64,000 nucleotides of DNA, taken from NCBI GenBank assembly GCA_937927915.1, contig CALGKB010000004.1, positions 542,901 to 606,900 of the forward strand, given 5' to 3'. The notes beneath the pieces are model-generated. The model did not search any database. It was not told where the DNA came from and saw nothing but the letters and a program-made list of their open reading frames with translations. Positions 19,161 to 28,535 of the stretch are shown here, in pieces. The translations under genes and the position numbers were made by a program. Position 1 is the stretch's first letter. Every line of letters starts with the position of its first letter. Source of the stretch: an uncultured Pseudanabaenaceae cyanobacterium. Lineage in GTDB: Bacteria; Cyanobacteriota; Cyanobacteriia; Pseudanabaenales; Pseudanabaenaceae.

Positions 19161-19586
19161 ATGGTTTCAACTTTTACCCCCACGGAAGTCCTATTTGTGG
19201 AAGGGGCGGAGAAAGTGGATTTAGTGCAATTAAAAGCTTTGTTCGATCGAGCGGCATTTTGGGCGCAGGGACGGAGCCTAGAGGATTTAGCCACTGCTCT
19301 AAGCAATTCTGAACCAGTAATTACCCTTTGGCATGGGGGGAAGCTAATTGGGCACGGGCGGGCTACCTCCGACGGGGTCTATCGCGCCACAATCTGGGAT
19401 GTGGTAATTGCCCCGGAATTTCGTGGTGGCGGTCTGGGACGCAAGCTGGTGGAAAAAATCCTAGCTCATCCCAAGGTCTACCGCGTGGAACGGGTGTATT
19501 TGATGACCACCTACCAACAGGAGTTCTACCTGCGCCTGGGCTTCCAGTATAACCAAACTACGACAATGGTGCGCTGTCAGACTTAA
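19161..19586 (+). CDS. GNAT-family N-acetyltransferase
   Basis: 141 residues from ATG 19161 (AGGTGC upstream; a GTG six bases earlier is possible). The acetyl-CoA binding loop is VVIAPEFRGGGLGRKLVEKIL, the canonical V-x-P-x-x-R/Q-G-x-G-x-G/A pattern, followed by YLMTTYQQEFYLRLGF typical of the family's last strand. Acceptor unknown. Single gene, convergent with cobA, overlapping its 3' end by 29 bp. Confidence 0.85.
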   Translation: MVSTFTPTEVLFVEGAEKVDLVQLKALFDRAAFWAQGRSLEDLATALSNSEPVITLWHGGKLIGHGRATSDGVYRATIWDVVIAPEFRGGGLGRKLVEKILAHPKVYRVERVYLMTTYQQEFYLRLGFQYNQTTTMVRCQT

Positions 19587-20307
19587 ACCCCTGTCCCAGC
19601 TCTACCACTCTGCCAATGACTACGATGGCGGGGGGACTAAACTGGGCGCTCTCCCGTAGAACTTCCCCCAAGGTGGTATAGAAATTCCTTTGGCTGGGCA
19701 ATGTACCCTGATAAATGACAGCAACGGGGGTCTGGGGTGGCAATCCTGCCTGCAACAGGGCGGGGACAATGGTAGGGAGATTGTGTAAACCCATGTAAAT
19801 CACGATCGTTTCTGACCCCTGAGCGATCGCTTGCCAGTTGACAGCGGGACGATATTTGCCCGCCGCCTCGTGCCCCGTGACAAAAGTGACACTGGAACTC
19901 AATTCCCGATGGGTGAGGGGAATACCCGCATAGGCTGCTGCCGCAATTCCCGCCGTAATCCCTGGCACCACTTCTACTCCAATCCCTGCCCTGCGCAAAT
20001 CCTGCATCTCCTCGCCGCCGCGCCCAAACACAAAGGGGTCGCCCCCCTTCAACCGCACAATCCGCTCGTAACTTGCCGCCAGCTGGATCAACAGGGCGGT
20101 GGTTTGTTCCTGCAACAGAGTGTGCCTGCCCCTGCGTTTACCCACAAAATAGCGATCAGCTTGGGGATTGACCAAGGCTAAAACTCCCTCACTGACGAGG
20201 GCATCGTAGACTACGACGTCGCAACTCTCCAATAAGCGCTTTCCTTTGAGGGTGAGTAACTCTGGGTCCCCTGGACCCGCCCCCACTAGATAGACTTTTC
20301 CTCCCAC
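19558..20307 (-). CDS. cobA: Uroporphyrinogen-III C-methyltransferase
   Basis: 249 residues with the full tetrapyrrole methylase set: VYLVGAGPGDPELLTLKG at the start, VVYDALVS, RLKGGDPFVFGRGGEE, VPGITAG and VIYMGL. The enzyme adds two methyl groups to uroporphyrinogen III to give precorrin-2, the branch point to siroheme and cobalamin. It is a stand-alone methylase, not fused to HemD or CysG domains. Starts 117 bp from the divergent ktrA gene. Confidence 0.92.
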   Translation of the reverse strand: MGGKVYLVGAGPGDPELLTLKGKRLLESCDVVVYDALVSEGVLALVNPQADRYFVGKRRGRHTLLQEQTTALLIQLAASYERIVRLKGGDPFVFGRGGEEMQDLRRAGIGVEVVPGITAGIAAAAYAGIPLTHRELSSSVTFVTGHEAAGKYRPAVNWQAIAQGSETIVIYMGLHNLPTIVPALLQAGLPPQTPVAVIYQGTLPSQRNFYTTLGEVLRESAQFSPPAIVVIGRVVELGQGFKSDSAPLS

Positions 20308-20424
20308 AGTCCTGTCCTCCAGTTAGGTAAAATATTCTAGCTCTGGTTGGACAAGCTCCCTAGTGCGACCGTTGGGCAGAGAAGAAGACGTGCTAGACTA
20401 CAAAACAGTGCAAGGCTCAGAGCT

Positions 20425-21138
20425 GTGAACTTCTCGTCCTTGGATTTCTTTCGTCGCTTTCGCAATGACATCCCCCAACAGTTTGCCGTGATTGGCTTGG
20501 GGCGGTTTGGCAAAGCGGTCTGCAAAACTCTCCACTCCCAGGGCTACGAAGTGCTAGCCGCCGATAAAGACCAGACCAGAGTAGACCAAATTGTGGCAGA
20601 ACACCTCGCCTCCCACTGTATCCAACTGGACAGCACTAATCCCCTCGCCCTCAAGGAGGCAGGCATCCTGGAGTTTGAAACTGTTATTGTCGCCATCGGG
20701 AACTATCTGGAGGAGAGTATCATCACCACCCTCAATGTCAAGGAAGGGGGAGTCAAGCGGGTAGTGGCTAAAGCCTCCTCGGAAATTCACGGCACCCTCC
20801 TCAAAAAAGTAGGGGCAGATTGGGTCGTCTATCCTGAGGCGGAGTCGGGCTGTGCCCTTGCCCGTGCCCTCACCCAGCGGGGTATCCTAGAGCGCTTTGA
20901 ATTAGACCCCGACCACAGTATTGTGGAAATTGAGGTGCCAGAAGAGTTCAACGGCAAAACCCTCCTAGAACTGAACCTCCGCCGCCGTTATGGCGTCAGT
21001 GTCCTGGCAGTCAGCCGCGATGGCAAGTTTGCCATTAACCCCGACCCCAATGTGAAGTTAGAAACAGGGTCAGCGATCGTGGTCATTGGCGCCAACAAGG
21101 ACATTCAAAAACTACCCACCGTGGATCATGCCCGTTAA
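20425..21138 (+). CDS. ktrA: KtrA-type potassium uptake regulatory protein
   Basis: 237 residues from GTG 20425, giving MNFSSLDFFRRF before the Rossmann motif FAVIGLGRFGKAV; an AAGG lies upstream. An upstream TTG would add a basic stretch not expected. RCK_N (about residues 15-140) binds nucleotides, and a C-terminal RCK_C domain (ILERFELDPDHSIVEIEVPEEF onward) binds ligands. KtrA gates the KtrB potassium channel; no ktrB is in the window. The stop overlaps the M23 peptidase start by 11 bp. Confidence 0.85.
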   Translation: MNFSSLDFFRRFRNDIPQQFAVIGLGRFGKAVCKTLHSQGYEVLAADKDQTRVDQIVAEHLASHCIQLDSTNPLALKEAGILEFETVIVAIGNYLEESIITTLNVKEGGVKRVVAKASSEIHGTLLKKVGADWVVYPEAESGCALARALTQRGILERFELDPDHSIVEIEVPEEFNGKTLLELNLRRRYGVSVLAVSRDGKFAINPDPNVKLETGSAIVVIGANKDIQKLPTVDHAR

Positions 21139-21982
21139 ATTTGCCCTCCTTTCCCTCCTAGCCCTGGCGAACGTAGAAACCGATCGGTTTTGTGCCCCGC
21201 CCCCCCTACAACAAGTCCGTCCCCATACAGTGCAACCAGGGGAAACCCTCACCTCTATTGCCCAGACTTACCAGCTCTCCCCCGCTACCATCATGGGCCT
21301 TAATCCCCCGGTGCGCAATGGACAGGTCAAACCAGGACAAGTCCTGCAAATTCCCCCCGCCGATGGCATCTTCCACCGCCTCCAGGATGAGGAGAATTAC
21401 AAGACTATTGCCCAGACCTATAACACCCGCCCCGATGTCCTGTTTGAGAAAAACGGCTGCCAGCGCAGTCCAGAAGTGGTGTTTGTCCCTGGTGTCCTGT
21501 GGAAACCGAAGCCGGAACTACCCCCCCTCCCCAACTTTGCCCCCGAAGGGGCGGTGGTAATCATTGCCAGTGGCGGCTATCCCCTCCCCTACGTCGTCCC
21601 TGTCACCTCTGGCTTTGGCTGGCGCACCAATCCTATCACAGGGGAATGGGCATTCCACAGCGGTATCGACCTCGGCGCTCCCTACGGCACCCCGGTTTTA
21701 GCTACCAGCGATGGCATCGTAGAATTTGCTGATTGGGCAGGGGGGTATGGCAACCTCGTGGAAATCCGCCACAGCCGCGCCCGCACCCGCTATGCTCACC
21801 TCTCCCAGATCACCGTCCGTCCAGGGCAAAAGGTCGTGCAGGGACAACAGATTGGTCTGGTGGGATCGACAGGACGATCGACAGGTCCCCACCTCCACTT
21901 TGAAATCCTCTCCCCCACCGCCGATGGCTGGATTGCCGTCAACCCCGCCCCCTACCTCGATCGCTTAGCCCTGCGCCGCTAG
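21128..21982 (+). CDS. LysM and M23 metallopeptidase domain protein
   Basis: 284 residues from ATG 21128 inside the end of ktrA. A hydrophobic N-terminus (FALLSLLALANV) suggests a signal peptide. A LysM domain (HTVQPGETLTSIAQTYQLS to VLQIP, about residues 35-80) binds peptidoglycan, and a second weaker LysM-like stretch follows. The C-terminal M23 domain has HSGIDLGAPYGTPV and GPHLHFEI, containing the zinc ligands His-x3-Asp and His-x-His. It should cleave peptidoglycan cross-bridges in the periplasm. Convergent with, and overlapping by 18 bp, the epimerase gene. Confidence 0.88.
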   Translation: MPVKFALLSLLALANVETDRFCAPPPLQQVRPHTVQPGETLTSIAQTYQLSPATIMGLNPPVRNGQVKPGQVLQIPPADGIFHRLQDEENYKTIAQTYNTRPDVLFEKNGCQRSPEVVFVPGVLWKPKPELPPLPNFAPEGAVVIIASGGYPLPYVVPVTSGFGWRTNPITGEWAFHSGIDLGAPYGTPVLATSDGIVEFADWAGGYGNLVEIRHSRARTRYAHLSQITVRPGQKVVQGQQIGLVGSTGRSTGPHLHFEILSPTADGWIAVNPAPYLDRLALRR

Positions 21983-22909
21983 GATCATCTCATCAGTGGC
22001 AAAACTCACCCCCGATCGGTCTTGGCGCAGATAGTCCTGTTCGTAGGAAGTCCGCAGCCCTGAGACCAAGTCGTATTCAGGCTCCCAGTCGAGGTGGTTG
22101 AGTGCCTTGTCAATAGAGCAAAAGAAATGTTGCAGACGGAAAGGAAATGCCTTGCGCTTGCCGAAATCAAACCGATCGGGGTCATAGAAAACAAACTGCA
22201 GACTGTCAGGGGATTTCCCCATCGCTGCCGCACAGGCTTGGGCAATGCCCACATAGGTCACATAGCGCATATCCGAGATGTTGTAAATTTCCCCAATGGC
22301 ACGACTATTGCCCAACACTGCCACCATGGCTGCTGCCAAATCCGCCACGTGGCCCAACTGCGTAATAAACTTGCCGTCCCCAGGGATAGGGATAGGGCGA
22401 CCCTGACTGATGCGGTCAAAGAACCACGCCTCCACATCGTTATAATTGCCCGGACCATAGATATAGACAGGACGAATTGCTGTATAGGGAAAACCCTGTT
22501 CCTGGTAGGCTTTGTGCAAATACATCTCCGTTTCCCACTTGCCCCTGTGGCGACTGTTGGGGTCAATGGCATCCCCCTCAAAGTGGGGCAATACCTCTGC
22601 CTCCCGGTACACCCCCGCCGAACTGACGTAGACAAAATGGCGAATGCGTCCCTGGAACAGCTCCACCAAGGGTTGCGTATCCCGCAGCTCCCTGCCGTTG
22701 TTGTCAAAAATGGCATCAAAGGATTCCTGGGCAAGAGCAGCCTGCAGGGCTTGGGGGTCAGTCCGATCGCAGATGATTGTCCGTAGCCCTGCCACAGGGG
22801 GGGGATTATTGCCCCGATTCAACAGCACCACCTCGTGCCCCTGCGCCACCAGCAGTTTCGTCAACGCTACCCCAATAAAGCGCGTACCCCCCAAAATCAA
22901 AATCCGCAT
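21965..22909 (-). CDS. NAD-dependent epimerase/dehydratase, CSP41b-like
   Basis: 314 residues from ATG 22907-22909, preceded by a strong AGGAGG. The product begins MRILILGGTRFIG, a Rossmann glycine motif of the extended SDR type, with YVSSAGVY and a downstream YIYGPGNYND in place of the usual YxxxK. The overall pattern (GGTRFIG start, SDMRYVTYVG, PFRLQHFFCSIDKA) matches the cyanobacterial relatives of chloroplast stem-loop binding protein CSP41b, which associate with RNA and ribosomes. Catalysis may be reduced because the Tyr-x3-Lys pair is not clear. Confidence 0.75.
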   Translation of the reverse strand: MRILILGGTRFIGVALTKLLVAQGHEVVLLNRGNNPPPVAGLRTIICDRTDPQALQAALAQESFDAIFDNNGRELRDTQPLVELFQGRIRHFVYVSSAGVYREAEVLPHFEGDAIDPNSRHRGKWETEMYLHKAYQEQGFPYTAIRPVYIYGPGNYNDVEAWFFDRISQGRPIPIPGDGKFITQLGHVADLAAAMVAVLGNSRAIGEIYNISDMRYVTYVGIAQACAAAMGKSPDSLQFVFYDPDRFDFGKRKAFPFRLQHFFCSIDKALNHLDWEPEYDLVSGLRTSYEQDYLRQDRSGVSFATDEMILAAQG

Positions 22910-23053
22910 ACAACCTCCTGCACAATTCAAGGTGGAGTTTAGCATTTATGGCAGCAAGAAAAATCGATCGGACAAATTCCCCATTTTTGATCTACAATAC
23001 AATCTACTGTTTTAGAGCCGTGCCATCGGCTTAATTTGTTTGGGGGTAGGATC

Positions 23054-23287
23054 ATGACCAAGGGAGAAGCTAAGACGACAATCCAAGAGCAGGAAAAGAA
23101 GCCAGGCTTTGTCTTAGCCGACTTTCTCCGCGACACCAAGGCAGAACTAGACAAGGTTGTCTGGCCCACCCGCCAGCAGCTCATTGCCGAATCTGCCGTG
23201 GTAATCGTTATGGTTGTGATTGCCGCCCTCCTGATTAATGGAGTTGACTGGATTTTTGCCCAACTAGCCAAAATTATCTTCAAGTAG
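23054..23287 (+). CDS. secE: Preprotein translocase subunit SecE
   Basis: 77 residues from ATG 23054. FLRDTKAELDKVVWPTRQQ is the conserved amphipathic helix and a single membrane helix (AVVIVMVVIAALLINGVDWIF) follows. SecE stabilises the SecY channel. It heads the secE-nusG-rplK-rplA cluster, with nusG starting 3 bp downstream. A longer start at 23036 would add six residues and has a weaker ribosome site. Confidence 0.93.
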   Translation: MTKGEAKTTIQEQEKKPGFVLADFLRDTKAELDKVVWPTRQQLIAESAVVIVMVVIAALLINGVDWIFAQLAKIIFK

Positions 23288-23290
23288 GTT

Positions 23291-23899
23291 ATGCACGCCG
23301 AAGCGGAAAGCCCCCAGGGGTATAACTATCGTTGGTATGCTGTCCAAGTAGGGTCAGGATGCGAAAAACGGGTGAAACTTAGCCTGGAACAGCGCATTCC
23401 TACCCTGGAAGACTACTATGAAGACCTGCGGCAAAAAATCGTCCAGATTGAGATTCCCCAGACTCCTGTTGTGAAAATCCGCAAGGATGGCTCCCGCCAC
23501 ACGGAACAGGAAAAGTTTTTTCCAGGCTACGTCTTGATCCGTATGCATCTGGACGACGACACCTGGCAAGTGGTGAAAAATACCCCCCACGTTATTAACT
23601 TTGTGGGGACAGAGAAGCGCCGCCAGTCGGGCAAGGGCAGGGGGCATGTAGAACCCAAACCCCTCAGCGACCAGGAGGTAGAACGTATCTTCCGCGTCAC
23701 CACGGAACAGGAACCGATCGTCAAGGTGGACATGGCTCTGGGGGACAAGATCAAGGTGTTGTCAGGACCCTTCAAGGATTTCTGCGGCGAAGTGATCGAG
23801 GTCAGCCCCGAACGGAGCAAACTCAAGGCGTTGCTTTCCATCTTTGGGCGGGATACGCCCGTCGAGTTAGAGTTCAATCAAGTCGAGAAAAATGGCTAA
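23291..23899 (+). CDS. nusG: Transcription antitermination factor NusG
   Basis: 202 residues. The NGN domain ([16 protein letters not shown] to PHVINFVG) and the C-terminal KOW domain ([26 protein letters not shown]... [10 protein letters not shown]) are complete. [10 protein letters not shown] is the hydrophobic patch that contacts the RNA polymerase clamp. NusG couples transcription and translation and processes pausing. The stop overlaps the rplK start by 8 bp. Confidence 0.97.
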   Translation: MHAEAESPQGYNYRWYAVQVGSGCEKRVKLSLEQRIPTLEDYYEDLRQKIVQIEIPQTPVVKIRKDGSRHTEQEKFFPGYVLIRMHLDDDTWQVVKNTPHVINFVGTEKRRQSGKGRGHVEPKPLSDQEVERIFRVTTEQEPIVKVDMALGDKIKVLSGPFKDFCGEVIEVSPERSKLKALLSIFGRDTPVELEFNQVEKNG

Positions 23900-24314
23900 A
23901 GAAGTTGTTGCTGTTGTCAAACTTGCCCTCACGGCAGGTAAAGCGAACCCTGCTCCCCCTGTGGGTCCCGCCCTCGGTCAGCACGGCGTAAACATCATGG
24001 CGTTCTGCAAGGAATACAATGCCAAGACCCAGGACAAGGCGGGCATGATTATTCCTGTGGAAATCACTATCTACAAAGACAAGACGTTTACTTTTGTCCT
24101 CAAGACTCCTCCCGCTTCCGTGCTGTTGGCAAAGGCTGCCGGGGTGACTAAGGGTTCTGATACCCCTAACCGCAAACGTGTGGGCACGATCACCAGAGAC
24201 CAACTGCGGGAAATTGCCCAAATTAAGATGCCTGACCTCAATGCCAACGATATCGAGGCTGCTATGCGCATCATCGAGGGGACAGCCCGCAACATGGGTA
24301 TTGCTGTCGTCTAA
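23892..24314 (+). CDS. rplK: 50S ribosomal protein L11
   Basis: 140 residues with the N-terminal proline-rich [20 protein letters not shown] and the RNA-binding C-terminal domain ending [12 protein letters not shown], both diagnostic of L11. L11 binds the GTPase-associated centre of 23S rRNA. Translation is probably coupled to nusG through the overlapping start. Confidence 0.97.
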   Translation: MAKEVVAVVKLALTAGKANPAPPVGPALGQHGVNIMAFCKEYNAKTQDKAGMIIPVEITIYKDKTFTFVLKTPPASVLLAKAAGVTKGSDTPNRKRVGTITRDQLREIAQIKMPDLNANDIEAAMRIIEGTARNMGIAVV

Positions 24315-24385
24315 ATTTCTGCTATTATTAAACCCTGTCCCATTTAGTGAGGGAGGGGAAAACCCCGTTAGTACCTCTAGGAGCT

Positions 24386-25096
24386 ATGAAACGAGTATCG
24401 AAACGGTTTAAGCAAGCCCAAAGTCTAGTGGAGCCACGCCCCTACGAACCCCTGGAGGCGATGAAACTCCTGAAGCAGACGGCGACTGCCAAGTTTGTGG
24501 AATCGGCGGAGGCTCACGTGCGCCTAGGCATTGACCCTAAGTATGCTGACCAACAGTTGCGTACTACGGTATCTCTACCCAAGGGCACAGGGCAGACGAT
24601 TCGTGTGGCAGTGATTGCCAGAGGGGAAAAAGTCTCGGAGGCAACGGCAGCGGGGGCGGATGTGGCTGGTTCAGAAGACCTGATTGACGAGATCAGCAAG
24701 GGTAGGTTGGATTTTGACCTCCTCATTGCTACGCCCGACATGATGCCCCAGGTGGCGAAGTTGGGTAAGCTACTCGGTCCTAAGGGTCTCATGCCCTCCC
24801 CCAAGGGTGGTACAGTGACCTTTGATCTGGGTACGGCGATTTCGGAGTTCAAAAAGGGTAAGGTGGAATTCCGTGCCGATCGGACTGGAATTGTCCATGT
24901 CATGTTTGGCAAGGTGGATTTCCCCCCCGAAGATTTGCTCATTAACCTCAAGGCACTGCAGGAAACGATCGATCGTAACCGTCCTTCGGGAGCAAAGGGC
25001 AAGTATTGGCGGTCACTCTATGTGGCAGCTTCTATGGGTCCATCTATTGAGGTGGACATACAGGCATTGCGGGAGTTAAAGGTAGGAGGGGCGTAG
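24386..25096 (+). CDS. rplA: 50S ribosomal protein L1
   Basis: 236 residues from ATG 24386, with TAGGAG before it; an upstream GTG would add 13 residues not seen in L1. [17 protein letters not shown] and [15 protein letters not shown] are the conserved core and C-terminal binding region. L1 forms the E-site stalk. A 158-bp leader with regulatory structure follows before rplJ. Confidence 0.97.
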   Translation: MKRVSKRFKQAQSLVEPRPYEPLEAMKLLKQTATAKFVESAEAHVRLGIDPKYADQQLRTTVSLPKGTGQTIRVAVIARGEKVSEATAAGADVAGSEDLIDEISKGRLDFDLLIATPDMMPQVAKLGKLLGPKGLMPSPKGGTVTFDLGTAISEFKKGKVEFRADRTGIVHVMFGKVDFPPEDLLINLKALQETIDRNRPSGAKGKYWRSLYVAASMGPSIEVDIQALRELKVGGA

Positions 25097-25104
25097 AGGG
25101 AAAA

Positions 25105-25202
25105 AGTTCACCACAACTGCATAGACCGCAGACAGCAGGGGCGCTACTGCTTAAACATTACCTGCCGAGGTCATTACCAAAGGTGATACGCCTTTTGGGG
25201 TG
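25105..25202 (+). promoter_or_regulatory. Ribosomal protein L10 leader RNA
   Basis: Between rplA and rplJ the sequence contains CCGCAGACAGCAGG (25127-25140 region) and, after a run of Ts and As, CCTGCCGAGGT (25162-25172 region). These two conserved strings pair as the stem core of the L10 leader, where L10(L12)4 binds its own mRNA to repress rplJ-rplL. It is followed directly by an attenuator hairpin. Confidence 0.8.
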
Positions 25203-25240
25203 TCTCGGTACTATTTGCAGAAACCGAGATTTTTTGTTTT
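25203..25240 (+). terminator. Attenuator hairpin before rplJ
   Basis: TCTCGGT (25203-25209) and ACCGAGA (25223-25229) form a 7-bp stem with a 13-base loop, followed by a run of Ts (TTTTTTGTTTT). This has the form of an intrinsic terminator located inside the rplA-rplJ spacer. Together with the L10 leader it can switch transcription of rplJ-rplL. Confidence 0.75.
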
Positions 25241-25254
25241 AAGGAGGTGAGAAC

Positions 25255-25827
25255 ATGAGTCGCAGTTTGGAAAGTAAGATTGCCCTGCGGGAGGACTTGG
25301 AGCAAGAGCTGAGCCAAGCCCAGATGGTGATGGTAGTGGATTTTACGGGTCTCACCGTTGCCGAAATTACTAGCCTCCGCCGCAAACTCCGCCCCATCGG
25401 GACTTCCGCCCGCGTTACCAAAAATACAATTATGAAAAAGGCGATCGGGGAGCAGGCGAAGTGGAAACCGATCGAGTCCTACCTAAAGGGTCCAACGGTC
25501 TGCCTGTTTGTGCGTAAGGACATTGGGGAGACCCTGAAAGTCTATCAAGCCTTCGCTAAGGAAGTCAAAAAGACAGAATTGCGGGGGGGTGTATTTGACG
25601 GGCGTGCCTTTGCCCCTGACCAAATCAAAGCGGTAGCTGACCTGCCCCCCAAAGAAGTGCTCCTCGCCCAGATTTTGGGCTTACTCAACAATGTGCCTTC
25701 CCGTCTGGCGGGCACGGTCAAGGAAGTTCCTGCCTCTGTGGCGCGGAGTATCAACGAAGTCCCTGCCTCCCTGGCACGGGCAATCAAAGCCATGCAAGAA
25801 AAGCAGAGTGCTGGTCAACCTGGTTAA
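25255..25827 (+). CDS. rplJ: 50S ribosomal protein L10
   Basis: 190 residues, ATG at 25255 after AAGGAGGTG. The start MSRSLESKIALREDLEQEL, the RNA-binding ARVTKNTIMKKA segment and the L12-binding C-terminal helix (VARSINEVPASLARAIKAMQ) fit L10. The C-terminal helix shows an internal near-repeat (PSRLAGTVKEVPASVARSINEVPASLARA), consistent with several L12 dimers bound. Regulated by the upstream L10 leader and attenuator (inference from sequence). Confidence 0.95.
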   Translation: MSRSLESKIALREDLEQELSQAQMVMVVDFTGLTVAEITSLRRKLRPIGTSARVTKNTIMKKAIGEQAKWKPIESYLKGPTVCLFVRKDIGETLKVYQAFAKEVKKTELRGGVFDGRAFAPDQIKAVADLPPKEVLLAQILGLLNNVPSRLAGTVKEVPASVARSINEVPASLARAIKAMQEKQSAGQPG

Positions 25828-25857
25828 TTGTTGTTCGTTTAGTGCAAGGAGTAGATC

Positions 25858-26271
25858 ATGTCTAGAGTCCAAGAAGCGTTTGATTTAATTACTAGCCTGA
25901 GTGTGTTAGAGGCGGCAGAGCTAGTCAAGTTGATGGAGGAGAAGCTGGGTATTTCAGCGGCTGCCCCTGCGGGTGTACCTATGATGGCAATGCCTGCGGT
26001 GGCTGGTGCGCCGGCAGCAGCGGCGGCGGAAGCTCCCCCTGAACCTGTGGAGGAAAAGACTGCCTTCGACCTCGTCCTGGAAGAAGTGCCTGCTGACAAG
26101 AAGATCGCTGTCCTCAAGGTGGTCCGTGAACTCACAGGCTTGGGTCTCAAGGAGGCGAAGGAGGCGGTGGAATCGACGCCTAAAACTGTCAAGGAGGGCC
26201 TGCCCAAGGAAGAGGCAGAAAAGGCAAAGAAGCAGTTGGAAGAAGCTGGCGCCAAGGTTTCTATCAAGTAG
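25858..26271 (+). CDS. rplL: 50S ribosomal protein L7/L12
   Basis: 137 residues. N-terminal dimerisation helices ([20 protein letters not shown]), a flexible Ala/Pro-rich hinge ([16 protein letters not shown]) and the C-terminal factor-binding domain with [20 protein letters not shown] and [11 protein letters not shown]. It recruits translation GTPases. Lies 30 bp after rplJ and just before leuB. Confidence 0.97.
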   Translation: MSRVQEAFDLITSLSVLEAAELVKLMEEKLGISAAAPAGVPMMAMPAVAGAPAAAAAEAPPEPVEEKTAFDLVLEEVPADKKIAVLKVVRELTGLGLKEAKEAVESTPKTVKEGLPKEEAEKAKKQLEEAGAKVSIK

Positions 26272-26286
26272 GTGGGTGGGGGTCTC

Positions 26287-27369
26287 ATGTATCGTATCGT
26301 TTTGCTCCCTGGGGACGGCATCGGTCCCGAAATTATGGCAGTGGCTGCGAAAGTCCTGACCGCAGTTGCCGACAAGTTCGAGCTTGCTTTTGACTGTCAG
26401 ACTGCTCTAGTGGGGGGGGCAGCGATCGATGCTGTGGGTCACCCCTTGCCGCCAGAAACTCTGGAGTTGTGCCAAAACTCCCATGCTGTTTTACTTGCTG
26501 CTGTAGGGGGGGAGAAGTGGGACAATTTGCCTAGCCATCTCCGCCCTGAACAGGCATTACTGGGTCTGCGATCGGGTTTAAAACTTTTTGCTAACATCCG
26601 TCCTGCCAAAATCTTGCCCCAACTGATCGATGCCTCTACCCTCAAACGGGAAGTAGTGGAGGGGGTTGATCTAGTGGTGGTGCGGGAACTGACGGGGGGA
26701 ATCTACTTTGGTCAGCCCAAGGGTATTTTTACGGACAGCAATGGTGTACGGCGGGGGGTCAATACTATGGCTTACCTGGAGACGGAAATCGATCGCATTG
26801 CCCATGTTGCTTTCCAGACCGCGCGGTTGCGGCGCAAGCAGGTGTGTTCTGTGGATAAGTCCAACGTCTTGGAAGTTTCTCAACTGTGGCGGGAGCGGGT
26901 GACAGCCATTGGGCAGCAATACCCCGATGTCACCTTGACGCATATGTACGTGGATAACTGTGCCATGCAGCTAGTGCGTAATCCCCGCCAGTTTGATGTG
27001 ATTTTAACAGCAAATTTGTTTGGCGATATTCTCTCCGATGAAGCTGCTATGTTGACGGGGAGTATTGGGATGTTGCCCTCTGCTAGTTTGGGAGAAGCGG
27101 GAAAACCAGGGCTGTTTGAGCCTGTGCATGGCTCTGCCCCTGATATTGCGGGGAAAGATATTGCTAACCCGATCGCCCAAGTCCTCAGTATTGCCATGAT
27201 GTTGCGCTATGGACTACAACAGCCCCAAGCCGCCGATGCTATTGAACTAGCTGTTAGTCTGGTTTTAGACCAGGGCAAGCGCACGGGGGATATTATGGCG
27301 CCTGGTTGTGAAAGAGTCGGTTGCCAGGCAATGGGAGAGGCGATCGTGGCTCAAATTCACTCTCTATAG
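26287..27369 (+). CDS. leuB: 3-isopropylmalate dehydrogenase
   Basis: 360 residues from ATG 26287 (a GTG at 26272 would add five residues). Begins [16 protein letters not shown]; contains [15 protein letters not shown], the catalytic region with [30 protein letters not shown] and [16 protein letters not shown], all family-defining. It oxidises and decarboxylates 3-isopropylmalate in leucine synthesis. It lies 15 bp after rplL, an unusual partner for a ribosomal operon; whether transcription continues from rplL is an inference. Confidence 0.95.
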   Translation: MYRIVLLPGDGIGPEIMAVAAKVLTAVADKFELAFDCQTALVGGAAIDAVGHPLPPETLELCQNSHAVLLAAVGGEKWDNLPSHLRPEQALLGLRSGLKLFANIRPAKILPQLIDASTLKREVVEGVDLVVVRELTGGIYFGQPKGIFTDSNGVRRGVNTMAYLETEIDRIAHVAFQTARLRRKQVCSVDKSNVLEVSQLWRERVTAIGQQYPDVTLTHMYVDNCAMQLVRNPRQFDVILTANLFGDILSDEAAMLTGSIGMLPSASLGEAGKPGLFEPVHGSAPDIAGKDIANPIAQVLSIAMMLRYGLQQPQAADAIELAVSLVLDQGKRTGDIMAPGCERVGCQAMGEAIVAQIHSL

Positions 27370-27592
27370 GGAGCCTGCGAATCCTGGAGCGGGACAGCCC
27401 CTTTACCTGGATACTTTTAAGGGGGCGTTTCTTAGAAGTCTCTGGAAATAGGGCATACTAACTATAATTCTCAAGGTCAAAAATAGACTGCTATCAATAA
27501 TCACTGTGGGAAATTGCTAACTTTTGTAAATTTCTTGACGGCACAGGGATTATTAAGAGAAACTACTAAGTAATTGAGCACTTACTAGCGCA

Positions 27593-27790
27593 ATGGAAAC
27601 TCTGGAGTTCATTATTCATCCTGACGGCAGGGTGGAGGAGAGGGTAACAGGCATTGTTGGCTCTACCTGTGAGGCGGTTACAGCTGCCATCGAGGAGAAG
27701 CTGGGGTCTGTTATCGCCAGAGAGTTAACGTCTGAGCACTTTGCCCAACAGGCTACCTTAACAGAAGTGCAAACAGTTAGTCAATGGTAG
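27593..27790 (+). CDS. DUF2997-type small protein
   Basis: 65 residues with the simple fold typical of DUF2997: LEFIIHPDGRVEERVTGI followed by CEAVTAAIEEKLGSVIAREL. In cyanobacteria this family is nearly always next to Ycf35/DUF1257, as here (18 bp apart), and is thought to act with it; the mechanism is not known to me. A 34-nt piece of this gene (27681-27714) is found again at 28762-28795. Upstream 27370-27592 has no gene. Confidence 0.85.
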   Translation: METLEFIIHPDGRVEERVTGIVGSTCEAVTAAIEEKLGSVIARELTSEHFAQQATLTEVQTVSQW

Positions 27791-27808
27791 AAAGACAGGA
27801 AATTGCCT

Positions 27809-28192
27809 ATGTCCCACTTCACACAGATTAAAACGCAAATTCGTCACCTGGAGCCTCTGCAGCAAGCCCTCACGGACTTGGGTATTGACTGGAAGGCAGA
27901 GGGTACAGTACGGGGTTATCAAGGTACGACGGAGAGGGCGGAAGTTGTCATTCCCCAGTCTAACGGCTACGATATTGGTTTCCGCTGGAACGGCAAGGAA
28001 TATGCTTTGGTAGCTGACCTGCAGTATTGGCAACAGCCCTGGACGGTGGAAAGTTTCCTACAGAAGGTCACCCAGCGCTATGCCCTCCAGACTGTAAAAA
28101 GCGAGGCTCTCAAGCAAGGTTTCACCCTGGCGGAGCAGAAGAACCTGGAAACGGGGGCAGTGCGGGTTGTCCTGCAGCGTTGGCATGGATAG
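27809..28192 (+). CDS. ycf35: Ycf35/DUF1257 family protein
   Basis: 127 residues from ATG 27809 (ACAGGA upstream). Begins MSHFTQIKTQIRHLEPLQQAL and contains GYDIGFRWNGKEYALVADLQYW, conserved in Ycf35 of algal plastids and cyanobacteria. Function unproven; associated with DUF2997 and ferredoxin genes. The stop overlaps the ferredoxin start (ATGGATAG region), so the three genes form an operon. Confidence 0.88.
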   Translation: MSHFTQIKTQIRHLEPLQQALTDLGIDWKAEGTVRGYQGTTERAEVVIPQSNGYDIGFRWNGKEYALVADLQYWQQPWTVESFLQKVTQRYALQTVKSEALKQGFTLAEQKNLETGAVRVVLQRWHG

Positions 28193-28535
28193 AACGGGGT
28201 TAGAACCGGAGTTAGGTGGTGCTCTACGGCAAAAGTACGTCTATGTCGATGAGTCCACCTGCATTGGCTGTGGTCACTGCGCCTATGTTGCCCGCAATAC
28301 GTTTTGTCTGGAGGAGGACTACGGCAGGGCAAGGGTGATCAACCAAACGGGGGACAGTGTCTCCCTTATTCAAGAAGCGATCGATACTTGTCCTGTGGAC
28401 TGCATTGCTTGGGTGAACGAACGGGAGTTGGCTCGCCTGGAGGAATTGCGTAAACACCAGGTGATTACCAATATGGGTCTGGTGGGGGACAATGCCAGAC
28501 GGGGTCACCGCGCCACCTGGAATATAGACTTTTGA
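28185..28535 (+). CDS. 4Fe-4S ferredoxin-like protein
   Basis: 116 residues from ATG 28185. One iron-sulfur motif CIGCGHCAYVARNTF (residues ~28-42) with a distant CPVDC gives the four ligands C-x2-C-x2-C...C-P of a single cluster of the 3Fe/4Fe ferredoxin class found in cyanobacteria and plants. The C-terminal helical tail (LARLEELRKHQVITNMGL) is typical of this group. A soluble electron carrier; partner unknown. Last gene of the DUF2997-ycf35 operon. Confidence 0.85.
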   Translation: MDRTGLEPELGGALRQKYVYVDESTCIGCGHCAYVARNTFCLEEDYGRARVINQTGDSVSLIQEAIDTCPVDCIAWVNERELARLEELRKHQVITNMGLVGDNARRGHRATWNIDF

